NCBI GenBank assembly: GCA_026645815.1
Contig: JAPKMR010000013.1
Coordinates: 1 to 64,000, forward strand
Reading direction: 5' to 3'
Source of the DNA: Anaerolineae bacterium
GTDB lineage: Bacteria; Chloroflexota; Anaerolineae; B4-G1; SLSP01
DNA length: 64,000 bases
The notes beneath the pieces were generated by a model that saw only the letters and a program-made list of their open reading frames with translations, did not search any database and had not been told where the DNA came from. Shown one piece after another: positions 46,501 through 53,581 of the stretch (its first letter is position 1; every line of letters begins with the position of its first letter). The translations under genes were made by a program, and so were the position numbers.

Positions 46501-48340
46501 AGGGTTTGAAAGGTCTGACTTGCGAGGGGCAAACTTCTATTTTGCAAATCTCACAGGGGCTGACTTTTCGGGCGCTGACGTGCGGGGTGCTAACTTCAGT
46601 CAGGCGTTACTTGCGGGAGCGGACCTGCGCGACGCTGTAAACGTGAGCGAAGCGAAATTCACCAATGCGACCTGGCAAGAGGCTAAACTGACACCAGAAC
46701 TCAGACAGCAACTTGAGCAAGCCGAGACCGTTGCACTCCAGGCGGGGTTGCCCCCCGGTAGGCTCTTCGAACTCGCTCACGAAGCCCTAAGCGGGCGGTG
46801 CATCTTGTTTGTCGGGCCAGGATTGACGCTTGGTCCGCAGTATCTAGATACCTATGATAGAATAAAGACAGTCCTGGCAAAGGAGTGTGGCTTGTCAGAA
46901 AGCGGGTTAGGATTCCAGGACGTGGCACAGTATTTTGCCGCGACTAAAAGCCGGGATAGCTTGATTCAGCAGGTCACGCAAGAACTCCGCTCTTCATTCC
47001 AGGTTGACAATGCCGGTCTTGATTTGGTCGTCTCGTTGCCCTTTGATGTGATCTTAACAACTGCACTAGATACCGAGTTGGAGTCGGCTTATGGCCGTGC
47101 AGGCCGACCGTTCGAACGTATTGTCTCTCTGGAAAAATCTGTGGTGCTGGAGAAAGATGAGGACCTGATCATCCGGCTTTATGGTGGTATAGATGTAATG
47201 GATGCTCCTTTAGTCTTGACTCGTCGAGACCGCTATCAGATGCAAGATAGCCTTGCACACAATGACAGTGCGCTGTCGAAATACATTGGCTCCAGGGTAC
47301 CGTTATTCGTAGGTTTTAGCCTGCGTGATCCAGCGCTGTATATGCTCCACACGTTGATTAGTAAGCCCGATGCGCCGTTGGCTGGTAAGAGCTTTGTGGC
47401 GCTGGATGAGCCATGCTCCTTTTTCGGTGAAGCCTGGAAGTCCGAAAGTCTGGTGATATTGGATCGGTCCAGCCATAATCTGCTGGAAGACTTGCATCAT
47501 CAGTGGGTGGAACAGAAGAGTGCTGAGCGACGCATCTGGAACACTGCAGAAGTGCTAGAAGCGATACATGCCGGACGTTCAGTCGCCGGAAAACGAATCA
47601 GTAGAATATCGTTGGAGGAGGGCAGTGATCTACAAAAGCAGGACCTAAGCTATTGTATGCTCACTTCTGGTACTCTGAATGGTGTTCTATTGAATGGCGC
47701 CTTGTTGCCCGGTGCCGATTTGAGCAATAGCGAAATGGAAGATGCGGAATTGAGCAACTGTAACCTGTTGGGTGCCAACATGTTCCGGGTCAAACTTAAC
47801 CGTGCCAAACTTGACGGGGCCGATCTGGGAAAGGCGGTGTTGGTTCAGGCTGCTTTGCGAGATGTTGATCTAGATGGCGCAAGGTTAGCCGAGGCAGACT
47901 TGATCTTTGCTGACTTGCAAGGGGCCTCCGGCAAGGGAGTGGATTTCACGCGAGCCAATTTTTCAAACGCTCTATTATCAGGTTCAGTATTCCCTGGCGC
48001 GGGGTTCCGGAGTTCTTTTGGTGAGAGAGCGGAGTTCAGGCACGCAGAATTGTCGGGAGCTGATTTCCAAATGTCGAACCTGGCAGAAACCAAATTCGAG
48101 GGCGCCAATCTTACCGGAGCGAGCTTCCATGCCAGCAACTTGACCGGCGCCGACTTTTCAAACGCAGACCTCAGTGGCGTTGATTTTAGCCAGGCTCGTC
48201 TTGATGGAGTGTATCTCAATGACGCCAACAATGTGCTTGAAGCTGACTTTACGGATTCTGCATGGCAGAAAGCACTTCTTTCGGAAGCACTACGACAAAA
48301 ATTGGAGCAGGACGAAATTGAGGCAGGGTCAGAGAAATGA
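43562..48340 (+). CDS. Giant STAND NTPase with duplicated pseudo-SIR2 plus pentapeptide-repeat modules
   Basis: 1592 residues from ATG 43562, with GAGGAGGC upstream; a longer in-frame reading would overlap the SIR2 gene. Residues about 15-520: STAND-type NTPase with Walker A LYGPAGIGKST (about 43-53) and Walker B VVLFIDGLED (about 160-169). Then two copies of a module of about 530 residues: a SIR2-like domain (about 530-800 and 1070-1320) followed by pentapeptide repeats (about 830-1045 and 1360-1566). Both SIR2 copies have lost the catalytic pair: the TNYD Asn becomes Thr (ITTTTDASLE) or Ala (LTTALDTELE), and the KLHG His becomes Phe (KLFGSL) or Tyr (RLYGGI). Pentapeptide repeats form a right-handed beta-helix. 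Probably a sensor or regulator for the active SIR2 protein encoded just upstream. Confidence 0.85.
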   Translation: MATGSSTTQTSAGFIGRHNEIERFGKDLGALKTGRAISKRFLHLYGPAGIGKSTLLREYARICRSQGVVYANVSFEEERLKEDTDRKNLDPYAEALFIIATQLARQGIEAMDRLRNQQDDLQLQTMSSDPQQRNIASQSLAKFPDRVLEELVTLAHERPVVLFIDGLEDPAESVRESLEFPLLIRFAEAPQSMVVSASRATLPATWSGALQNRFVRIQVPPLSSQEITQLVEEVTPSRHLPHAQIVRNGPLMEVVHEIGQGHVPVSELVFGFLVNLLAELAKQSGDKKIEPQSVHELNSQQMGDLLNLIRDRYLEPYALRDLQKDPWGERVYRATIPARYLDEDSLKMLIRAINIERNSSAETERRALGWLEERGLVHYSREADLYRLDALPRDLLLRQMKHFSPEQLQTTTRALRDIYKSQIKGGVDSAPGNSLAIIEYLYHSYVDKQLQGVSQTARENEIVKELELCLKGSSSPRTVEALRRSLENDSELATVFGQRLTSRTIEIVRSFFPTEPGDNSTSRLIAEREALISDILAGNCVLFLGPGLTLGSDYLAMFETLAQRLNEENGYKETVTRFEDVAQYYAGLPDKGRDKLIAEYMDYVEQHLNPDQSSLDVIVSLPFHNIITTTTDASLEIAYQRARWPVEVVTSPLASPRIERGEDLLIKLFGSLVKIDKLGARLDTHDTLILTRREQLQLQANLAGADNLLDSHLRAGVPLFIGFDHRDPNLYFLHTLVHRSSHLSGRRSYVALEEPNQFLGQAWQTEMVILDQCGRDLLQELQERWLDWQSNQMHLWDEAEVLEAIQAERSVAGKLMSRIVFEEHTDLIGRDMSSCVLTAGVLNGVLLNEALLERADLSNATLQDAQLKNCKARGANLTYANANRAQLGGAQFAKAVLTGVSMHDVEITGAVFDETDLIFAELEGARGERPSFLNANLVGIDFSGARLPEAAFRDSLIWDGNFRRAKLTNADFSMANLAEAGFERSDLRGANFYFANLTGADFSGADVRGANFSQALLAGADLRDAVNVSEAKFTNATWQEAKLTPELRQQLEQAETVALQAGLPPGRLFELAHEALSGRCILFVGPGLTLGPQYLDTYDRIKTVLAKECGLSESGLGFQDVAQYFAATKSRDSLIQQVTQELRSSFQVDNAGLDLVVSLPFDVILTTALDTELESAYGRAGRPFERIVSLEKSVVLEKDEDLIIRLYGGIDVMDAPLVLTRRDRYQMQDSLAHNDSALSKYIGSRVPLFVGFSLRDPALYMLHTLISKPDAPLAGKSFVALDEPCSFFGEAWKSESLVILDRSSHNLLEDLHHQWVEQKSAERRIWNTAEVLEAIHAGRSVAGKRISRISLEEGSDLQKQDLSYCMLTSGTLNGVLLNGALLPGADLSNSEMEDAELSNCNLLGANMFRVKLNRAKLDGADLGKAVLVQAALRDVDLDGARLAEADLIFADLQGASGKGVDFTRANFSNALLSGSVFPGAGFRSSFGERAEFRHAELSGADFQMSNLAETKFEGANLTGASFHASNLTGADFSNADLSGVDFSQARLDGVYLNDANNVLEADFTDSAWQKALLSEALRQKLEQDEIEAGSEK

Positions 48341-48396
48341 ACTTCTCTGAGTCAGGGTTACTTGGGACCTGTAGTTGGAATTAGGGGGAGCAATGT

Positions 48397-50811
48397 ATGA
48401 CTGATGAGAGATGTGGGGAACGTGTCGACCGCTGGGCTGACCGGGCTATTGAAAAGGTCGAACAAGATCGGTTGCGCTTTCATCACTACCGTGACGTATT
48501 GGTAAAAGTCGTTCGCGAAGCGGATACACCTATTACGGTAGGTATCTTTGGTCCATGGGGCAGCGGGAAAACCAGCCTGATGCGTTTAGTCCAGGAGTCA
48601 TTAGAGAGTGGTCGAACAACGACGCACATGGAGGCTCACACGGTTTGGTTTAACGCGTGGAAATATCACGAGGAAGATGCTTTGTGGCGCGCTCTCATCA
48701 TCCGCGTATTGGATGAATTACGGCCTCCCACTCCACACAAAGGGGAGAAGGTGACAGACACGGATATCGTGTTGACAGAAAAGCTAAACGACTTGGAGTC
48801 CAGTCTATATGGAGAGGTATCGCGCAGAGAAGTGGGAGGTATTCGGGTAGATTGGGAGAAATTGGTGAAAGGTACCGTAAGTGGACTATTGCACTTGAGC
48901 CTAAATCTGGTTCCTGGCGTGGGCAACTTCATGACTGAGCTGATCAAAGCTGCACAGAAAGAGCAACTTGAGGATGTGTCTGCCATTCTGGACGCTGTGG
49001 GTCGGGAGGTGAATACTGTTCACCGGGACCATATCCGCTCTATGGAAAAGTTTCAGGAGCAATTTGAAGGCTTGGTGAACGAGTATTACGTCAAACGTAA
49101 TCGTCTACTGGTGGTTTTTATTGATGATCTGGACCGGGCGGTTCCGGAGAAGGCAGTGGAGGTGCTCGAGGCTATCAAGTTGTTCTTGGATGTGCCGGGA
49201 GTTGTGTTCTTTGTGGGTGCAGATCGGGAGGTAATCGCCAAGGGTGTGCAGGCTCGTTATAAAGGGTTTCTGGACTTAGGAGCGGAGTCGTACGGGGAGC
49301 GCAAGCCTCGAAGCATTCCCATCGCTGGTGATGACTACCTGGAGAAGATCATCCAACTTCCCTTTCATCTGTTGCCCCTAAATGAGAATCGCATCACTGA
49401 TTATGTCAACGCTTGTGCGGTCAACTTGCCTGCCGGTTGCGCCGAAGTGTTTGTGAGGGGGTTGGCACCCATTCCTCGCCAGGTCAAGCGTACGCTGAAT
49501 ATCTACCGTCTAGTTTACGAACTGGCACGATTGCGTGAGCAGGAAAAAGAACTGTTCCCGCCCAAAAGCAGTCACCAACTCAATCCCATACTACTGGCTA
49601 AGGTAGTTGTAATTCAAAATCGCTGGCGAGATCTCTATGCGGATATTGTGGAATACCCTACGCTGATCCAGGATTTAGAGGGGTATTTTTGCTTGAGAGA
49701 ACAGGCATCTATCTCATTGCTGCCATCAGAATCTTTACAGACTATGGATGATTCGCGGATATTGATTTCCAGATTGTTGAACTCAGGTGAGATGGAACCG
49801 CTGGGCGACCTGGCCAAAAAATACGTACACTTGCGTCCACTAGCGAATATCTTGCGATTGACTGATGGTTTTTCTGGGCTAAGTGAGGATGAACTGAAAA
49901 CATATTTATACCTCACCTATACAGCGACTGAGCAAGCGGGGCGCGAGGTGATTGACATTGATGCCCAGCGCTGGGCGGATCTGTTGAGCAATGATCCAAC
50001 CAGATTCCGTACTGCAGTAACGGCGATTCGGTCAGAAGGGCATGAGCGTGAATATGCAGCACAGCTGGCAGAAATGGTGCAATCGATCCCCCTGCGTCCC
50101 GTGGAGGAGCGCTTCTTGGCTTGCACCGCGCTGAGCTACCTGGGTGATCTTCGCCCGGGCGTTTCGGGTGAACCTGAGATGATCGTTATCCCTGCTGGTA
50201 AGTTCTCCTATGGAAAGGACCGAGTAGCTACTTCAGTTGACGCTTTCTCCATCGGATTGTATCCCGTGACCAATCTGCAGTACCAGAGATTTCTGAACGA
50301 TACCGATCGTGCTGTTCCTTTTGTTGACAAGGCCTGGGCACATTTGTACAATTGGGATGAAAATAAGCGCACCTACCCAGAAGGCAGGGCTAATCATCCA
50401 GTGGTTTTGGTGGACTTGGATGATGCGCAAGCCTACTGCAAGTGGCTATCCGCTCGAACGGGAAAAAACTTCCGTCTTCTAAGCGAGGTAGAATGGGAAA
50501 AGGCAGCTCGTGGTCAGGATCAGGAATATCCGTGGCCTGGAAAGTTTGATCCTTCGAAAGCTAATACCAGTGAATGGGGCATTGGGGGAACAACGCCGGT
50601 TGGAATCTACCCCGATGGAGCCAGCCCTTATGGCCTATTGGACTGTGCCGGCAATGTATTGGAATGGACAGCAGACGAACACGAGAGCGGAGGGAATGTA
50701 CTGCGCGGTGGCTCCTGGAGCCATAGCCAATTCGACGCGCGTTGCGCTGCCAGAGCCAGATATTTCCGCACTCAGCGCGAGAGTTTTATCGGATTTCGTG
50801 TCGCGTATTAA
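48397..50811 (+). CDS. KAP-family P-loop NTPase fused to an FGE/C-type-lectin-like domain
   Basis: 804 residues. KAP NTPase: Walker A GIFGPWGSGKTS (49-60), WFNAWKYHEEDALWRAL, and Walker B LLVVFIDDLDRA (about 237-248). A hydrophobic or amphipathic stretch at about 160-185 fits the membrane segments often inserted in KAP proteins. A helical region follows, and from about 590 to the end an FGE-sulfatase/SUMF1 fold: MIVIPAGKFSYGKD, YPVTNLQYQRFLND, LLSEVEWEKAARG, DCAGNVLEWTAD, LRGGSW and the terminal GFRVA. The two active-site cysteines of true formylglycine-generating enzymes are not at the expected place after GGSW, so this is probably a ligand-binding domain. The fold is also a common diversity-generating retroelement target, but no reverse transcriptase is in the window. 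Confidence 0.85.
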   Translation: MTDERCGERVDRWADRAIEKVEQDRLRFHHYRDVLVKVVREADTPITVGIFGPWGSGKTSLMRLVQESLESGRTTTHMEAHTVWFNAWKYHEEDALWRALIIRVLDELRPPTPHKGEKVTDTDIVLTEKLNDLESSLYGEVSRREVGGIRVDWEKLVKGTVSGLLHLSLNLVPGVGNFMTELIKAAQKEQLEDVSAILDAVGREVNTVHRDHIRSMEKFQEQFEGLVNEYYVKRNRLLVVFIDDLDRAVPEKAVEVLEAIKLFLDVPGVVFFVGADREVIAKGVQARYKGFLDLGAESYGERKPRSIPIAGDDYLEKIIQLPFHLLPLNENRITDYVNACAVNLPAGCAEVFVRGLAPIPRQVKRTLNIYRLVYELARLREQEKELFPPKSSHQLNPILLAKVVVIQNRWRDLYADIVEYPTLIQDLEGYFCLREQASISLLPSESLQTMDDSRILISRLLNSGEMEPLGDLAKKYVHLRPLANILRLTDGFSGLSEDELKTYLYLTYTATEQAGREVIDIDAQRWADLLSNDPTRFRTAVTAIRSEGHEREYAAQLAEMVQSIPLRPVEERFLACTALSYLGDLRPGVSGEPEMIVIPAGKFSYGKDRVATSVDAFSIGLYPVTNLQYQRFLNDTDRAVPFVDKAWAHLYNWDENKRTYPEGRANHPVVLVDLDDAQAYCKWLSARTGKNFRLLSEVEWEKAARGQDQEYPWPGKFDPSKANTSEWGIGGTTPVGIYPDGASPYGLLDCAGNVLEWTADEHESGGNVLRGGSWSHSQFDARCAARARYFRTQRESFIGFRVAY

Positions 50812-50876
50812 TCTCCAGGGTTTTTACCGATCTCTCTGTGCCTTGTTGTCCCCAATCCACTATCAGGAGTAAAGAA

Positions 50877-52124
50877 ATGGAAATAGCTGACAACCAAGTA
50901 TATCTTGGTGGGATCAGTGCAGAGCGGTTGGCCGATGAATTTGGCGCGCCGCTTTTTGTAATCGAAGAGGATGTCATCCGTCGCCAGTATCGGACCATAT
51001 TCGAAGGTATCCCGTATCGCCCTCTGACCGTCTTTTATGCCTGCAAAGCTAACTGGAACATTCAGATCATGAGGGTGTTGAGCCGTGAAGGAGCACTTCT
51101 TGACGCATGCTCACCCGGTGACGTACATCTGGCTTTTGCAGCGGGTTACAGGCCGGAACAGATAATGTACACAGGTTATGCAGTCTCGGATGAAGAACTG
51201 GATTTTGTTCTAGAGCACGGTCTAGCGCTCAATGTGGATTCGCTCTCGCAGTTGATACGCTACGCCAGGCGCGGGGGTAAGGGAAGAGTCGGTGTCCGGG
51301 TAAACACGGGAGTACAGGCCGGCTTTCATCTGCATGTTACTTCTGCCACCCCTGCCAGCAAGTTTGGGGTGCATATCAACCAGCTAGATGCAGTTAGGAA
51401 TTCAGCTTCTGATTATGGGCTAAAAATCGTTGGTCTGCATACACATCTCGGGTCCGACATTCTTCAATCTGAACCTTTTCTCAGGGCGCTAGATATTCTT
51501 CTGATCGCAGCTGAGCGGTTTGAGGACCTGGAATACATAGATCTCGGGGGTGGTTTGGGCGTGCCGTTCGCTCCTGAGGATCAACCATTTGATGTGGCTG
51601 CTTATGGGCAATTGCTGAATAAACGATTAGTTGAGTGGTGTACCCAGCACGGACGGCAATTGTCTCTTTATTTGGAACTGGGCGAATATTTGGTGGCAGA
51701 GTCCACATACCTGCTTATGCGTGTGACAGATATCAAACCTGCCGTTACCGTCGGCAATGCAAATACCCCTATCTTTGTTGGTACTGATGCCAGCTTTAAT
51801 CATGTCTTTGCCACAGCGATTTATAACGCATATCATACAATGCTGGTAGCAAATCGGGCGACAGAGCCTGGTGGGTTGCACGTTAATATCTGTGGCAATC
51901 TTATGCAAGCGGGGGACATCCTGGCTAAGGAGCGGCTCTTGCCAGCCCTCCACGACGGTGATTTGTTAGTGATGACCAATTGTGGCGCTTATGCCATGTG
52001 TCGTGCCTCACGTTTTAATGCACGTCCGCTGCCGGCTGAGGTGATGGTCAAAGATGGTCATGCGCGGCTTGTGCGGAAACGCGAGACCTGGAAAGATCTA
52101 CTGACCAATCAGATTCTGGATTAG
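50877..52124 (+). CDS. Fold-III PLP decarboxylase-like protein (LysA/ODC family) with altered active site
   Basis: 415 residues from ATG 50877 (AGGAGT upstream). PLP Lys57 in FYACKANW, His189 and neighbours in GLHTHLGSD, and phosphate-binding GGGLGVP are all present. The second-subunit motif that normally reads CESGD is MQAGD here (Met343), so the catalytic proton-donor Cys is missing, and the usual EPGR is ELGE (268-271). The terminal GAYAMCRASRFN motif is normal. It may therefore carry out a different PLP reaction on an amino acid than decarboxylation, or depend on a partner protein. It is 12 bp before the PP-loop gene, implying a shared pathway. Confidence 0.82.
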   Translation: MEIADNQVYLGGISAERLADEFGAPLFVIEEDVIRRQYRTIFEGIPYRPLTVFYACKANWNIQIMRVLSREGALLDACSPGDVHLAFAAGYRPEQIMYTGYAVSDEELDFVLEHGLALNVDSLSQLIRYARRGGKGRVGVRVNTGVQAGFHLHVTSATPASKFGVHINQLDAVRNSASDYGLKIVGLHTHLGSDILQSEPFLRALDILLIAAERFEDLEYIDLGGGLGVPFAPEDQPFDVAAYGQLLNKRLVEWCTQHGRQLSLYLELGEYLVAESTYLLMRVTDIKPAVTVGNANTPIFVGTDASFNHVFATAIYNAYHTMLVANRATEPGGLHVNICGNLMQAGDILAKERLLPALHDGDLLVMTNCGAYAMCRASRFNARPLPAEVMVKDGHARLVRKRETWKDLLTNQILD

Positions 52125-52136
52125 GAGATGGGGAGT

Positions 52137-53447
52137 ATGCAGGAAATCGAGGGTGCAGGTATTCTTCGTGTTGGACTGCAATCTGCGGGCACCAAGGTAT
52201 ATTTTCCCTATCACATTGATGACCAGTTTAGCGGGGTATTGAGCGTCTCTTACCCATTCAGCCTTGATGAACGTGCCCTTCGCCTGCTCCCCCCCATCGG
52301 CGTTGGCGTGGCGGCTTTCTTGGCTCAGTTGTGTCTGGCACGCCGATTGGTTCTTGAGTTCCCCAGTTCGCCGGAGATGGTGGAGGGGATACTTCCCGTG
52401 ATGGAAATGCTATATGACATTCGGTGTTGGAGAGATCAACTGGAACTGATGCCCTTACCGGAGATTTCCCTGATAGAGCCGAATCACAATCCAATACCTT
52501 TTGTGACGGATAGCTCGAAGATTGCTTGCCTGATCTGGTCGGGAGGCAAAGATTCGACGCTTTCCCATATTCTATTGACCAAGAACGGCTTTCAAGTTCT
52601 CCCAGTGCATTTCTCTGTAAATGCACGCGCAGAGCAAGCCGAAATGCGCGCCGTTGCGCATCTTGCTCAAGTGCTTGGGATAACCTACCAAACTGTTGAG
52701 TTTGACTTCCCACAATACCTTGATATTGCAAGACGCTATGCAGGCCTCTGGGATATCTTTCCGGATTACAATGTAGTTCCCTTTGGCCGGGATCTTGTAT
52801 TAACACTGCTGGCAATGCCACTTGCTCAGCATTACGGCGTTACGTACCTGTGCATGGGACACGAGCATGGATCAAGAACAAGCTATCTCGATTATCAGGG
52901 GAAGCGCATTGCCCGGGATGATGTCGAATCAATAAAGGGTGGTCAACTAATCGAAGCATATATGCAGAAGTTCATTTCTCCTACGGCAAGATTCTTTCCC
53001 CCAGTAGCTGGATTGCCTGAGTTCCGCATTCTTCACGAACTGCACACCAAATATCCGACAGTGGCACCGCATATCTCATTCTGTTTCTGGGGCGCCCCTT
53101 GTGGACGTTGCTCCAAGTGCTTACGGCATTACCTGGTGCAGCGCGTGTTGGGTATCGAGGGCCTGGTGCACTTCCAGGCAAATCCACTGGAGGGGGACAA
53201 CTGCCCTGATTTGCTTCACTGTATTGATAATTGGCAACAGGACGAGGGCAGATCTTATACCGATATGGTTCTATACTGCCTGGCAAAACTTGTCGAGCGT
53301 GGTGATGTGCGTCCCACAGAGTATTTGCTGAGGCGGTTTGAGGATGAGATCTACCCGCATATCGCGGATAGTGTCGGGCAGATGTATGACCGTATTATGA
53401 AGGTCCACACTGATCCGCAGGTGCCACCAGATTTCCAGATCAATTAA
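52137..53447 (+). CDS. PP-loop ATP pyrophosphatase (QueC/asparagine synthetase-like)
   Basis: 436 residues from ATG 52137; an ATG at 52128 exists, but AGGAG (52123-52127) abuts it and fits 52137 far better. The ATP-pyrophosphatase signature SGGKDS is at about 135-140 in CLIWSGGKDSTLSHILL. A C-terminal cysteine group FWGAPCGRCSKCLRH recalls the zinc site of QueC (7-cyano-7-deazaguanine synthase). An N-terminal domain of about 125 residues is unrecognised. PP-loop enzymes adenylate a carboxyl or carbonyl group and transfer nitrogen or sulfur. It is unlikely to be a housekeeping QueC because of the extra domain and context. Confidence 0.8.
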   Translation: MQEIEGAGILRVGLQSAGTKVYFPYHIDDQFSGVLSVSYPFSLDERALRLLPPIGVGVAAFLAQLCLARRLVLEFPSSPEMVEGILPVMEMLYDIRCWRDQLELMPLPEISLIEPNHNPIPFVTDSSKIACLIWSGGKDSTLSHILLTKNGFQVLPVHFSVNARAEQAEMRAVAHLAQVLGITYQTVEFDFPQYLDIARRYAGLWDIFPDYNVVPFGRDLVLTLLAMPLAQHYGVTYLCMGHEHGSRTSYLDYQGKRIARDDVESIKGGQLIEAYMQKFISPTARFFPPVAGLPEFRILHELHTKYPTVAPHISFCFWGAPCGRCSKCLRHYLVQRVLGIEGLVHFQANPLEGDNCPDLLHCIDNWQQDEGRSYTDMVLYCLAKLVERGDVRPTEYLLRRFEDEIYPHIADSVGQMYDRIMKVHTDPQVPPDFQIN

Positions 53448-53581
53448 GTTCTCTGTGTGAGTCTACCGATAACGAACCTCATGATTTGTACCCACATTGA
53501 TTTTATACCAAGAAATTCGGTCGCGCCTCTGCTCGATGCTATCGTGAATCCCAGCGATACTGACTGGAGGGCGTCGCATTT

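Noticed and set aside
43562-48340. Regular repeats resembling a CRISPR array or DNA minisatellite
   Set aside because: The periodicity is at the protein level (pentapeptide repeats); nucleotide units are not conserved and there are no spacers.
48397-50811. Diversity-generating retroelement
   Set aside because: The C-terminal fold fits a target protein, but no reverse transcriptase, Avd gene or template repeat is visible in the window, so only the possibility is reported.
52137-53447. Housekeeping queC
   Set aside because: The PP-loop and Cys group are QueC-like, but the protein is nearly twice QueC length with an extra N-terminal domain, and no other preQ0 genes are nearby.
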